A stretch of 64,000 nucleotides of DNA from Muricea muricata (GCA_963855995.1 OY979717.1:13023001-13087000), one strand, 5' to 3'. Counted from the first letter of the stretch, positions 1 through 12,478 are shown. The notes: generated from the letters alone by a model not told the origin. Translations and numbers: made by a program.

Positions 1-37
1 CGTTCCAATTTTATTATATGTGCTGCCGGAGCAGCAC
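1..37 (-). ncRNA. U6: U6 snRNA, 5' part only (cut by window start)
   Basis: The 5' stem-loop and first 37 nt of U6; the rest lies outside the window. Its promoter is complete at 38 to about 300. Confidence 0.93.
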
Positions 38-478
38 GTTTATACATGTACCTCGTTCGTAAATATGTACGTAACAGCCTACTGCGCGTGCGTGTTACGG
101 TGGAGTGCGCGGGGGCGGTCCGGCCGAGTTCCCGTGCGGCGGCCCGGCTCGACTGAGAAGGCCGCACGCGACCGTTCATGTCTCTCTCTCTCCGCGCGCC
201 GAGATATATATCTTTATATATATTCTTATTGTTAGGATGAGGTTATGTGAGCGCACGCTGGTGGATTTTCTGTACATATCCCATAATGCAATGTAATATC
301 CATCGCTGAGATAAAGCGAATCATGTTCACGAACCTAAAAAAGGACAGCCTGAACGATTGAATATAGTGATGTCAATGATATAGGTTTGTCAATGAGAAA
401 AAGTTTTCGTCTTGGTCACAGCATATTCAATGTTAAAGCCGTCTAGATCTTAGATCTGAATTTTAGAACTCTCTCTAG

Positions 479-607
479 CCAATCATATGCTAGCATTGTT
501 CTAAAATTGATCTAAAATTTGACATTGCTGACTCATCGGAATGTGTTTAAAGTTTCAAGATGGCGTCCAGGCGTGGAGAGGTGCGCGTGCAGCTGTTGCG
601 AAATTAG
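479..607 (+). promoter_or_regulatory. CCAAT/CAAGATGGCG segment with 15-codon exon-1-like frame (unit 1)
   Basis: The plus strand carries CCAAT at 479-483 and CAAGATGGCGTCC at 557-569. A short frame from ATG 560 to TAG 607 begins MASRRGE; its GAG is followed by GTGCGC, a possible splice donor at the position where the exon 1 of copy B (57331-57354, MASSKRGK) ends in a donor. The segment is therefore probably a transposon gene 5' end captured in the unit, convergent with U6. CAAGATGGCG is also a YY1-type core promoter motif. Whether it is transcribed cannot be told. It repeats in all units. Confidence 0.5.
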
Positions 608-710
608 ACAAACACTGATTATGACGCAACAAACGTTGCTGCGCGAGCTAGTTTCGGCCTTCGCAAAGCTTGCGCAGCTCACGGGGTTTTCTCAAGAAAG
701 AAAAAGAAGG

Positions 711-760
711 AAAAATTTGGAACGCTTCACGAATTTGCGTGTCATCCTTGCGCAGGGGCC

Positions 761-792
<32 letters not shown>

Positions 793-816
793 TTATATGT
801 GCTGCCGGAGCAGCAC
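711..816 (-). ncRNA. U6: U6 spliceosomal snRNA, copy 1 (reference copy)
   Basis: U6 is the catalytic snRNA of the spliceosome; it pairs with U4, then with U2 and the 5' splice site. The minus strand from 816 to 711 gives a 106-nt RNA that, from memory, matches human U6 almost base for base beyond the 5' hairpin. Visible parts: a perfect 7-bp 5' stem (GTGCTGC/GCAGCAC) with a TCCG loop, the ACAGAGA box, the AGC triad in TTAGCATGG, the internal stem-loop region CCCCTGCGCAAGG, the GATGACACGCAAATTCGTG segment, and a run of five T at the end that serves as Pol III terminator and Lsm-binding tail. Differences from human U6 are limited to the 5' hairpin, an A for C in ATAATAAAA and an A for T before the T-run. 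Upstream promoter elements sit at the expected distances, so the gene looks functional. Confidence 0.96.
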
Positions 817-838
817 GTTTATACATGTACCTCGTTCG

Positions 839-846
839 TAAATATG
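839..846 (-). promoter_or_regulatory. TATA-like box of U6 copy 1
   Basis: Minus strand reads CATATTTA at -23 to -30 from the U6 start at 816, the spacing used by animal type-3 Pol III promoters to select TBP/TFIIIB. The same element sits 23-30 bp upstream of all 57 complete copies. Confidence 0.75.
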
Positions 847-865
847 TACGTAACAGCCTACTGCG

Positions 866-884
866 CGTGCGTGTTACGGTGGAG
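866..884 (-). promoter_or_regulatory. Proximal sequence element (PSE) of U6 copy 1
   Basis: Minus strand reads CTCCACCGTAACACGCACG at about -50 to -68. The core CACCGTAAC resembles the human U6 PSE core (ACCGTAAC) and lies at the matching distance, so SNAPc binding is expected. It recurs in every unit at the same offset. Exact edges are a guess. Confidence 0.7.
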
Positions 885-1056
885 TGCGCGGGGGCGGTCC
901 GGCCGAGTTCCCGTGCGGCGGCCCGGCTCGACTGAGAAGGCCGCACGCGACCGTTCATGTCTCTCTCTCTCCGCGCGCCGAGATATATATCTTTATATAT
1001 ATTCTTATTGTTAGGATGAGGTTATGTGAGCGCACGCTGGTGGATTTTCTGTACAT

Positions 1057-1074
1057 ATCCCATAATGCAATGTA
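1057..1074. promoter_or_regulatory. SPH/ZNF143-like distal element of U6 copy 1
   Basis: Plus strand reads TCCCATAATGCAATG, close to the SPH (Staf/ZNF143) motif found in the distal enhancers of animal snRNA genes. It lies at -241 to -258 from the U6 start, near the usual distal element position of about -220 to -250. No octamer ATGCAAAT is seen. Present in each unit. Confidence 0.6.
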
Positions 1075-1489
1075 ATATCCATCGCTGAGATAAAGCGAAT
1101 CATGTTCACGAACCTAAAAAAGGACAGCCTGAACGATTGAATATAGTGATGTCAATGATATAGGTTTGTCAATGAGAAAAAGTTTTCGTCTTGGTCACAG
1201 CATATTCAATGTTAAAGCCGTCTAGATCTTAGATCTGAATTTTAGAACTCTCTCTAGCCAATCATATGCTAGCATTGTTCTAAAATTGATCTAAAATTTG
1301 ACATTGCTGACTCATCGGAATGTGTTTAAAGTTTCAAGATGGCGTCCAGGCGTGGAGAGGTGCGCGTGCAGCTGTTGCGAAATTAGACAAACACTGATTA
1401 TGACGCAACAAACGTTGCTGCGCGAGCTAGTTTCGGCCTTCGCAAAGCTTGCGCAGCTCACGGGGTTTTCTCAAGAAAGAAAAAGAAGG

Positions 1490-1539
1490 AAAAATTTGGA
1501 ACGCTTCACGAATTTGCGTGTCATCCTTGCGCAGGGGCC

Positions 1540-1571
<32 letters not shown>

Positions 1572-1595
1572 TTATATGTGCTGCCGGAGCAGCAC
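1490..1595 (-). ncRNA. U6: U6 snRNA, copy 2
   Basis: Identical to copy 1, same promoter offsets. Confidence 0.95.
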
Positions 1596-2268
1596 GTTTA
1601 TACATGTACCTCGTTCGTAAATATGTACGTAACAGCCTACTGCGCGTGCGTGTTACGGTGGAGTGCGCGGGGGCGGTCCGGCCGAGTTCCCGTGCGGCGG
1701 CCCGGCTCGACTGAGAAGGCCGCACGCGACCGTTCATGTCTCTCTCTCTCCGCGCGCCGAGATATATATCTTTATATATATTCTTATTGTTAGGATGAGG
1801 TTATGTGAGCGCACGCTGGTGGATTTTCTGTACATATCCCATAATGCAATGTAATATCCATCGCTGAGATAAAGCGAATCATGTTCACGAACCTAAAAAA
1901 GGACAGCCTGAACGATTGAATATAGTGATGTCAATGATATAGGTTTGTCAATGAGAAAAAGTTTTCGTCTTGGTCACAGCATATTCAATGTTAAAGCCGT
2001 CTAGATCTTAGATCTGAATTTTAGAACTCTCTCTAGCCAATCATATGCTAGCATTGTTCTAAAATTGATCTAAAATTTGACATTGCTGACTCATCGGAAT
2101 GTGTTTAAAGTTTCAAGATGGCGTCCAGGCGTGGAGAGGTGCGCGTGCAGCTGTTGCGAAATTAGACAAACACTGATTATGACGCAACAAACGTTGCTGC
2201 GCGAGCTAGTTTCGGCCTTCGCAAAGCTTGCGCAGCTCACGGGGTTTTCTCAAGAAAGAAAAAGAAGG

Positions 2269-2318
2269 AAAAATTTGGAACGCTTCACGAATTTGCGTGT
2301 CATCCTTGCGCAGGGGCC

Positions 2319-2350
<32 letters not shown>

Positions 2351-2374
2351 TTATATGTGCTGCCGGAGCAGCAC
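2269..2374 (-). ncRNA. U6: U6 snRNA, copy 3
   Basis: Identical to copy 1. Confidence 0.95.
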
Positions 2375-3047
2375 GTTTATACATGTACCTCGTTCGTAAA
2401 TATGTACGTAACAGCCTACTGCGCGTGCGTGTTACGGTGGAGTGCGCGGGGGCGGTCCGGCCGAGTTCCCGTGCGGCGGCCCGGCTCGACTGAGAAGGCC
2501 GCACGCGACCGTTCATGTCTCTCTCTCTCCGCGCGCCGAGATATATATCTTTATATATATTCTTATTGTTAGGATGAGGTTATGTGAGCGCACGCTGGTG
2601 GATTTTCTGTACATATCCCATAATGCAATGTAATATCCATCGCTGAGATAAAGCGAATCATGTTCACGAACCTAAAAAAGGACAGCCTGAACGATTGAAT
2701 ATAGTGATGTCAATGATATAGGTTTGTCAATGAGAAAAAGTTTTCGTCTTGGTCACAGCATATTCAATGTTAAAGCCGTCTAGATCTTAGATCTGAATTT
2801 TAGAACTCTCTCTAGCCAATCATATGCTAGCATTGTTCTAAAATTGATCTAAAATTTGACATTGCTGACTCATCGGAATGTGTTTAAAGTTTCAAGATGG
2901 CGTCCAGGCGTGGAGAGGTGCGCGTGCAGCTGTTGCGAAATTAGACAAACACTGATTATGACGCAACAAACGTTGCTGCGCGAGCTAGTTTCGGCCTTCG
3001 CAAAGCTTGCGCAGCTCACGGGGTTTTCTCAAGAAAGAAAAAGAAGG

Positions 3048-3097
3048 AAAAATTTGGAACGCTTCACGAATTTGCGTGTCATCCTTGCGCAGGGGCC

Positions 3098-3129
<32 letters not shown>

Positions 3130-3153
3130 TTATATGTGCTGCCGGAGCAGCAC
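3048..3153 (-). ncRNA. U6: U6 snRNA, copy 4
   Basis: RNA identical to copy 1; its upstream region has the only substitution noticed inside the array, at 3237 (-84, just beyond the PSE). Confidence 0.95.
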
Positions 3154-3826
3154 GTTTATACATGTACCTCGTTCGTAAATATGTACGTAACAGCCTACTG
3201 CGCGTGCGTGTTACGGTGGAGTGCGCGGGGGCGGTCTGGCCGAGTTCCCGTGCGGCGGCCCGGCTCGACTGAGAAGGCCGCACGCGACCGTTCATGTCTC
3301 TCTCTCTCCGCGCGCCGAGATATATATCTTTATATATATTCTTATTGTTAGGATGAGGTTATGTGAGCGCACGCTGGTGGATTTTCTGTACATATCCCAT
3401 AATGCAATGTAATATCCATCGCTGAGATAAAGCGAATCATGTTCACGAACCTAAAAAAGGACAGCCTGAACGATTGAATATAGTGATGTCAATGATATAG
3501 GTTTGTCAATGAGAAAAAGTTTTCGTCTTGGTCACAGCATATTCAATGTTAAAGCCGTCTAGATCTTAGATCTGAATTTTAGAACTCTCTCTAGCCAATC
3601 ATATGCTAGCATTGTTCTAAAATTGATCTAAAATTTGACATTGCTGACTCATCGGAATGTGTTTAAAGTTTCAAGATGGCGTCCAGGCGTGGAGAGGTGC
3701 GCGTGCAGCTGTTGCGAAATTAGACAAACACTGATTATGACGCAACAAACGTTGCTGCGCGAGCTAGTTTCGGCCTTCGCAAAGCTTGCGCAGCTCACGG
3801 GGTTTTCTCAAGAAAGAAAAAGAAGG

Positions 3827-3876
3827 AAAAATTTGGAACGCTTCACGAATTTGCGTGTCATCCTTGCGCAGGGGCC

Positions 3877-3908
<32 letters not shown>

Positions 3909-3932
3909 TTATATGTGCTGCCGGAGCAGCAC
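3827..3932 (-). ncRNA. U6: U6 snRNA, copy 5
   Basis: Identical to copy 1. Confidence 0.95.
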
Positions 3933-4605
3933 GTTTATACATGTACCTCGTTCGTAAATATGTACGTAACAGCCTACTGCGCGTGCGTGTTACGGTGGAG
4001 TGCGCGGGGGCGGTCCGGCCGAGTTCCCGTGCGGCGGCCCGGCTCGACTGAGAAGGCCGCACGCGACCGTTCATGTCTCTCTCTCTCCGCGCGCCGAGAT
4101 ATATATCTTTATATATATTCTTATTGTTAGGATGAGGTTATGTGAGCGCACGCTGGTGGATTTTCTGTACATATCCCATAATGCAATGTAATATCCATCG
4201 CTGAGATAAAGCGAATCATGTTCACGAACCTAAAAAAGGACAGCCTGAACGATTGAATATAGTGATGTCAATGATATAGGTTTGTCAATGAGAAAAAGTT
4301 TTCGTCTTGGTCACAGCATATTCAATGTTAAAGCCGTCTAGATCTTAGATCTGAATTTTAGAACTCTCTCTAGCCAATCATATGCTAGCATTGTTCTAAA
4401 ATTGATCTAAAATTTGACATTGCTGACTCATCGGAATGTGTTTAAAGTTTCAAGATGGCGTCCAGGCGTGGAGAGGTGCGCGTGCAGCTGTTGCGAAATT
4501 AGACAAACACTGATTATGACGCAACAAACGTTGCTGCGCGAGCTAGTTTCGGCCTTCGCAAAGCTTGCGCAGCTCACGGGGTTTTCTCAAGAAAGAAAAA
4601 GAAGG

Positions 4606-4655
4606 AAAAATTTGGAACGCTTCACGAATTTGCGTGTCATCCTTGCGCAGGGGCC

Positions 4656-4687
<32 letters not shown>

Positions 4688-4711
4688 TTATATGTGCTGC
4701 CGGAGCAGCAC
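4606..4711 (-). ncRNA. U6: U6 snRNA, copy 6
   Basis: Identical to copy 1. Confidence 0.95.
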
Positions 4712-5384
4712 GTTTATACATGTACCTCGTTCGTAAATATGTACGTAACAGCCTACTGCGCGTGCGTGTTACGGTGGAGTGCGCGGGGGCGGTCCGGCCG
4801 AGTTCCCGTGCGGCGGCCCGGCTCGACTGAGAAGGCCGCACGCGACCGTTCATGTCTCTCTCTCTCCGCGCGCCGAGATATATATCTTTATATATATTCT
4901 TATTGTTAGGATGAGGTTATGTGAGCGCACGCTGGTGGATTTTCTGTACATATCCCATAATGCAATGTAATATCCATCGCTGAGATAAAGCGAATCATGT
5001 TCACGAACCTAAAAAAGGACAGCCTGAACGATTGAATATAGTGATGTCAATGATATAGGTTTGTCAATGAGAAAAAGTTTTCGTCTTGGTCACAGCATAT
5101 TCAATGTTAAAGCCGTCTAGATCTTAGATCTGAATTTTAGAACTCTCTCTAGCCAATCATATGCTAGCATTGTTCTAAAATTGATCTAAAATTTGACATT
5201 GCTGACTCATCGGAATGTGTTTAAAGTTTCAAGATGGCGTCCAGGCGTGGAGAGGTGCGCGTGCAGCTGTTGCGAAATTAGACAAACACTGATTATGACG
5301 CAACAAACGTTGCTGCGCGAGCTAGTTTCGGCCTTCGCAAAGCTTGCGCAGCTCACGGGGTTTTCTCAAGAAAGAAAAAGAAGG

Positions 5385-5434
5385 AAAAATTTGGAACGCT
5401 TCACGAATTTGCGTGTCATCCTTGCGCAGGGGCC

Positions 5435-5466
<32 letters not shown>

Positions 5467-5490
5467 TTATATGTGCTGCCGGAGCAGCAC
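5385..5490 (-). ncRNA. U6: U6 snRNA, copy 7
   Basis: Identical to copy 1. Confidence 0.95.
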
Positions 5491-6163
5491 GTTTATACAT
5501 GTACCTCGTTCGTAAATATGTACGTAACAGCCTACTGCGCGTGCGTGTTACGGTGGAGTGCGCGGGGGCGGTCCGGCCGAGTTCCCGTGCGGCGGCCCGG
5601 CTCGACTGAGAAGGCCGCACGCGACCGTTCATGTCTCTCTCTCTCCGCGCGCCGAGATATATATCTTTATATATATTCTTATTGTTAGGATGAGGTTATG
5701 TGAGCGCACGCTGGTGGATTTTCTGTACATATCCCATAATGCAATGTAATATCCATCGCTGAGATAAAGCGAATCATGTTCACGAACCTAAAAAAGGACA
5801 GCCTGAACGATTGAATATAGTGATGTCAATGATATAGGTTTGTCAATGAGAAAAAGTTTTCGTCTTGGTCACAGCATATTCAATGTTAAAGCCGTCTAGA
5901 TCTTAGATCTGAATTTTAGAACTCTCTCTAGCCAATCATATGCTAGCATTGTTCTAAAATTGATCTAAAATTTGACATTGCTGACTCATCGGAATGTGTT
6001 TAAAGTTTCAAGATGGCGTCCAGGCGTGGAGAGGTGCGCGTGCAGCTGTTGCGAAATTAGACAAACACTGATTATGACGCAACAAACGTTGCTGCGCGAG
6101 CTAGTTTCGGCCTTCGCAAAGCTTGCGCAGCTCACGGGGTTTTCTCAAGAAAGAAAAAGAAGG

Positions 6164-6213
6164 AAAAATTTGGAACGCTTCACGAATTTGCGTGTCATCC
6201 TTGCGCAGGGGCC

Positions 6214-6245
<32 letters not shown>

Positions 6246-6269
6246 TTATATGTGCTGCCGGAGCAGCAC
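6164..6269 (-). ncRNA. U6: U6 snRNA, copy 8
   Basis: Identical to copy 1. Confidence 0.95.
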
Positions 6270-6942
6270 GTTTATACATGTACCTCGTTCGTAAATATGT
6301 ACGTAACAGCCTACTGCGCGTGCGTGTTACGGTGGAGTGCGCGGGGGCGGTCCGGCCGAGTTCCCGTGCGGCGGCCCGGCTCGACTGAGAAGGCCGCACG
6401 CGACCGTTCATGTCTCTCTCTCTCCGCGCGCCGAGATATATATCTTTATATATATTCTTATTGTTAGGATGAGGTTATGTGAGCGCACGCTGGTGGATTT
6501 TCTGTACATATCCCATAATGCAATGTAATATCCATCGCTGAGATAAAGCGAATCATGTTCACGAACCTAAAAAAGGACAGCCTGAACGATTGAATATAGT
6601 GATGTCAATGATATAGGTTTGTCAATGAGAAAAAGTTTTCGTCTTGGTCACAGCATATTCAATGTTAAAGCCGTCTAGATCTTAGATCTGAATTTTAGAA
6701 CTCTCTCTAGCCAATCATATGCTAGCATTGTTCTAAAATTGATCTAAAATTTGACATTGCTGACTCATCGGAATGTGTTTAAAGTTTCAAGATGGCGTCC
6801 AGGCGTGGAGAGGTGCGCGTGCAGCTGTTGCGAAATTAGACAAACACTGATTATGACGCAACAAACGTTGCTGCGCGAGCTAGTTTCGGCCTTCGCAAAG
6901 CTTGCGCAGCTCACGGGGTTTTCTCAAGAAAGAAAAAGAAGG

Positions 6943-6992
6943 AAAAATTTGGAACGCTTCACGAATTTGCGTGTCATCCTTGCGCAGGGGCC

Positions 6993-7024
<32 letters not shown>

Positions 7025-7048
7025 TTATATGTGCTGCCGGAGCAGCAC
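6943..7048 (-). ncRNA. U6: U6 snRNA, copy 9
   Basis: Identical to copy 1. Confidence 0.95.
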
Positions 7049-7721
7049 GTTTATACATGTACCTCGTTCGTAAATATGTACGTAACAGCCTACTGCGCGT
7101 GCGTGTTACGGTGGAGTGCGCGGGGGCGGTCCGGCCGAGTTCCCGTGCGGCGGCCCGGCTCGACTGAGAAGGCCGCACGCGACCGTTCATGTCTCTCTCT
7201 CTCCGCGCGCCGAGATATATATCTTTATATATATTCTTATTGTTAGGATGAGGTTATGTGAGCGCACGCTGGTGGATTTTCTGTACATATCCCATAATGC
7301 AATGTAATATCCATCGCTGAGATAAAGCGAATCATGTTCACGAACCTAAAAAAGGACAGCCTGAACGATTGAATATAGTGATGTCAATGATATAGGTTTG
7401 TCAATGAGAAAAAGTTTTCGTCTTGGTCACAGCATATTCAATGTTAAAGCCGTCTAGATCTTAGATCTGAATTTTAGAACTCTCTCTAGCCAATCATATG
7501 CTAGCATTGTTCTAAAATTGATCTAAAATTTGACATTGCTGACTCATCGGAATGTGTTTAAAGTTTCAAGATGGCGTCCAGGCGTGGAGAGGTGCGCGTG
7601 CAGCTGTTGCGAAATTAGACAAACACTGATTATGACGCAACAAACGTTGCTGCGCGAGCTAGTTTCGGCCTTCGCAAAGCTTGCGCAGCTCACGGGGTTT
7701 TCTCAAGAAAGAAAAAGAAGG

Positions 7722-7771
7722 AAAAATTTGGAACGCTTCACGAATTTGCGTGTCATCCTTGCGCAGGGGCC

Positions 7772-7803
<32 letters not shown>

Positions 7804-7827
7804 TTATATGTGCTGCCGGAGCAGCAC
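7722..7827 (-). ncRNA. U6: U6 snRNA, copy 10
   Basis: Identical to copy 1. Confidence 0.95.
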
Positions 7828-8500
7828 GTTTATACATGTACCTCGTTCGTAAATATGTACGTAACAGCCTACTGCGCGTGCGTGTTACGGTGGAGTGCGC
7901 GGGGGCGGTCCGGCCGAGTTCCCGTGCGGCGGCCCGGCTCGACTGAGAAGGCCGCACGCGACCGTTCATGTCTCTCTCTCTCCGCGCGCCGAGATATATA
8001 TCTTTATATATATTCTTATTGTTAGGATGAGGTTATGTGAGCGCACGCTGGTGGATTTTCTGTACATATCCCATAATGCAATGTAATATCCATCGCTGAG
8101 ATAAAGCGAATCATGTTCACGAACCTAAAAAAGGACAGCCTGAACGATTGAATATAGTGATGTCAATGATATAGGTTTGTCAATGAGAAAAAGTTTTCGT
8201 CTTGGTCACAGCATATTCAATGTTAAAGCCGTCTAGATCTTAGATCTGAATTTTAGAACTCTCTCTAGCCAATCATATGCTAGCATTGTTCTAAAATTGA
8301 TCTAAAATTTGACATTGCTGACTCATCGGAATGTGTTTAAAGTTTCAAGATGGCGTCCAGGCGTGGAGAGGTGCGCGTGCAGCTGTTGCGAAATTAGACA
8401 AACACTGATTATGACGCAACAAACGTTGCTGCGCGAGCTAGTTTCGGCCTTCGCAAAGCTTGCGCAGCTCACGGGGTTTTCTCAAGAAAGAAAAAGAAGG

Positions 8501-8550
8501 AAAAATTTGGAACGCTTCACGAATTTGCGTGTCATCCTTGCGCAGGGGCC

Positions 8551-8582
<32 letters not shown>

Positions 8583-8606
8583 TTATATGTGCTGCCGGAG
8601 CAGCAC
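8501..8606 (-). ncRNA. U6: U6 snRNA, copy 11
   Basis: RNA identical to copy 1; one extra C near 8722 (about -116), between PSE and distal element. Confidence 0.95.
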
Positions 8607-9280
8607 GTTTATACATGTACCTCGTTCGTAAATATGTACGTAACAGCCTACTGCGCGTGCGTGTTACGGTGGAGTGCGCGGGGGCGGTCCGGCCGAGTTC
8701 CCGTGCGGCGGCCCGGCTCGACCTGAGAAGGCCGCACGCGACCGTTCATGTCTCTCTCTCTCCGCGCGCCGAGATATATATCTTTATATATATTCTTATT
8801 GTTAGGATGAGGTTATGTGAGCGCACGCTGGTGGATTTTCTGTACATATCCCATAATGCAATGTAATATCCATCGCTGAGATAAAGCGAATCATGTTCAC
8901 GAACCTAAAAAAGGACAGCCTGAACGATTGAATATAGTGATGTCAATGATATAGGTTTGTCAATGAGAAAAAGTTTTCGTCTTGGTCACAGCATATTCAA
9001 TGTTAAAGCCGTCTAGATCTTAGATCTGAATTTTAGAACTCTCTCTAGCCAATCATATGCTAGCATTGTTCTAAAATTGATCTAAAATTTGACATTGCTG
9101 ACTCATCGGAATGTGTTTAAAGTTTCAAGATGGCGTCCAGGCGTGGAGAGGTGCGCGTGCAGCTGTTGCGAAATTAGACAAACACTGATTATGACGCAAC
9201 AAACGTTGCTGCGCGAGCTAGTTTCGGCCTTCGCAAAGCTTGCGCAGCTCACGGGGTTTTCTCAAGAAAGAAAAAGAAGG

Positions 9281-9330
9281 AAAAATTTGGAACGCTTCAC
9301 GAATTTGCGTGTCATCCTTGCGCAGGGGCC

Positions 9331-9362
<32 letters not shown>

Positions 9363-9386
9363 TTATATGTGCTGCCGGAGCAGCAC
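9281..9386 (-). ncRNA. U6: U6 snRNA, copy 12
   Basis: Identical to copy 1. Confidence 0.95.
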
Positions 9387-10059
9387 GTTTATACATGTAC
9401 CTCGTTCGTAAATATGTACGTAACAGCCTACTGCGCGTGCGTGTTACGGTGGAGTGCGCGGGGGCGGTCCGGCCGAGTTCCCGTGCGGCGGCCCGGCTCG
9501 ACTGAGAAGGCCGCACGCGACCGTTCATGTCTCTCTCTCTCCGCGCGCCGAGATATATATCTTTATATATATTCTTATTGTTAGGATGAGGTTATGTGAG
9601 CGCACGCTGGTGGATTTTCTGTACATATCCCATAATGCAATGTAATATCCATCGCTGAGATAAAGCGAATCATGTTCACGAACCTAAAAAAGGACAGCCT
9701 GAACGATTGAATATAGTGATGTCAATGATATAGGTTTGTCAATGAGAAAAAGTTTTCGTCTTGGTCACAGCATATTCAATGTTAAAGCCGTCTAGATCTT
9801 AGATCTGAATTTTAGAACTCTCTCTAGCCAATCATATGCTAGCATTGTTCTAAAATTGATCTAAAATTTGACATTGCTGACTCATCGGAATGTGTTTAAA
9901 GTTTCAAGATGGCGTCCAGGCGTGGAGAGGTGCGCGTGCAGCTGTTGCGAAATTAGACAAACACTGATTATGACGCAACAAACGTTGCTGCGCGAGCTAG
10001 TTTCGGCCTTCGCAAAGCTTGCGCAGCTCACGGGGTTTTCTCAAGAAAGAAAAAGAAGG

Positions 10060-10109
10060 AAAAATTTGGAACGCTTCACGAATTTGCGTGTCATCCTTGC
10101 GCAGGGGCC

Positions 10110-10141
<32 letters not shown>

Positions 10142-10165
10142 TTATATGTGCTGCCGGAGCAGCAC
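10060..10165 (-). ncRNA. U6: U6 snRNA, copy 13
   Basis: Identical to copy 1. Confidence 0.95.
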
Positions 10166-10838
10166 GTTTATACATGTACCTCGTTCGTAAATATGTACGT
10201 AACAGCCTACTGCGCGTGCGTGTTACGGTGGAGTGCGCGGGGGCGGTCCGGCCGAGTTCCCGTGCGGCGGCCCGGCTCGACTGAGAAGGCCGCACGCGAC
10301 CGTTCATGTCTCTCTCTCTCCGCGCGCCGAGATATATATCTTTATATATATTCTTATTGTTAGGATGAGGTTATGTGAGCGCACGCTGGTGGATTTTCTG
10401 TACATATCCCATAATGCAATGTAATATCCATCGCTGAGATAAAGCGAATCATGTTCACGAACCTAAAAAAGGACAGCCTGAACGATTGAATATAGTGATG
10501 TCAATGATATAGGTTTGTCAATGAGAAAAAGTTTTCGTCTTGGTCACAGCATATTCAATGTTAAAGCCGTCTAGATCTTAGATCTGAATTTTAGAACTCT
10601 CTCTAGCCAATCATATGCTAGCATTGTTCTAAAATTGATCTAAAATTTGACATTGCTGACTCATCGGAATGTGTTTAAAGTTTCAAGATGGCGTCCAGGC
10701 GTGGAGAGGTGCGCGTGCAGCTGTTGCGAAATTAGACAAACACTGATTATGACGCAACAAACGTTGCTGCGCGAGCTAGTTTCGGCCTTCGCAAAGCTTG
10801 CGCAGCTCACGGGGTTTTCTCAAGAAAGAAAAAGAAGG

Positions 10839-10888
10839 AAAAATTTGGAACGCTTCACGAATTTGCGTGTCATCCTTGCGCAGGGGCC

Positions 10889-10920
<32 letters not shown>

Positions 10921-10944
10921 TTATATGTGCTGCCGGAGCAGCAC
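10839..10944 (-). ncRNA. U6: U6 snRNA, copy 14
   Basis: Identical to copy 1. Confidence 0.95.
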
Positions 10945-11617
10945 GTTTATACATGTACCTCGTTCGTAAATATGTACGTAACAGCCTACTGCGCGTGCGT
11001 GTTACGGTGGAGTGCGCGGGGGCGGTCCGGCCGAGTTCCCGTGCGGCGGCCCGGCTCGACTGAGAAGGCCGCACGCGACCGTTCATGTCTCTCTCTCTCC
11101 GCGCGCCGAGATATATATCTTTATATATATTCTTATTGTTAGGATGAGGTTATGTGAGCGCACGCTGGTGGATTTTCTGTACATATCCCATAATGCAATG
11201 TAATATCCATCGCTGAGATAAAGCGAATCATGTTCACGAACCTAAAAAAGGACAGCCTGAACGATTGAATATAGTGATGTCAATGATATAGGTTTGTCAA
11301 TGAGAAAAAGTTTTCGTCTTGGTCACAGCATATTCAATGTTAAAGCCGTCTAGATCTTAGATCTGAATTTTAGAACTCTCTCTAGCCAATCATATGCTAG
11401 CATTGTTCTAAAATTGATCTAAAATTTGACATTGCTGACTCATCGGAATGTGTTTAAAGTTTCAAGATGGCGTCCAGGCGTGGAGAGGTGCGCGTGCAGC
11501 TGTTGCGAAATTAGACAAACACTGATTATGACGCAACAAACGTTGCTGCGCGAGCTAGTTTCGGCCTTCGCAAAGCTTGCGCAGCTCACGGGGTTTTCTC
11601 AAGAAAGAAAAAGAAGG

Positions 11618-11667
11618 AAAAATTTGGAACGCTTCACGAATTTGCGTGTCATCCTTGCGCAGGGGCC

Positions 11668-11699
<32 letters not shown>

Positions 11700-11723
11700 T
11701 TATATGTGCTGCCGGAGCAGCAC
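11618..11723 (-). ncRNA. U6: U6 snRNA, copy 15
   Basis: Identical to copy 1. Confidence 0.95.
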
Positions 11724-12396
11724 GTTTATACATGTACCTCGTTCGTAAATATGTACGTAACAGCCTACTGCGCGTGCGTGTTACGGTGGAGTGCGCGGGG
11801 GCGGTCCGGCCGAGTTCCCGTGCGGCGGCCCGGCTCGACTGAGAAGGCCGCACGCGACCGTTCATGTCTCTCTCTCTCCGCGCGCCGAGATATATATCTT
11901 TATATATATTCTTATTGTTAGGATGAGGTTATGTGAGCGCACGCTGGTGGATTTTCTGTACATATCCCATAATGCAATGTAATATCCATCGCTGAGATAA
12001 AGCGAATCATGTTCACGAACCTAAAAAAGGACAGCCTGAACGATTGAATATAGTGATGTCAATGATATAGGTTTGTCAATGAGAAAAAGTTTTCGTCTTG
12101 GTCACAGCATATTCAATGTTAAAGCCGTCTAGATCTTAGATCTGAATTTTAGAACTCTCTCTAGCCAATCATATGCTAGCATTGTTCTAAAATTGATCTA
12201 AAATTTGACATTGCTGACTCATCGGAATGTGTTTAAAGTTTCAAGATGGCGTCCAGGCGTGGAGAGGTGCGCGTGCAGCTGTTGCGAAATTAGACAAACA
12301 CTGATTATGACGCAACAAACGTTGCTGCGCGAGCTAGTTTCGGCCTTCGCAAAGCTTGCGCAGCTCACGGGGTTTTCTCAAGAAAGAAAAAGAAGG

Positions 12397-12446
12397 AAAA
12401 ATTTGGAACGCTTCACGAATTTGCGTGTCATCCTTGCGCAGGGGCC

Positions 12447-12478
<32 letters not shown>

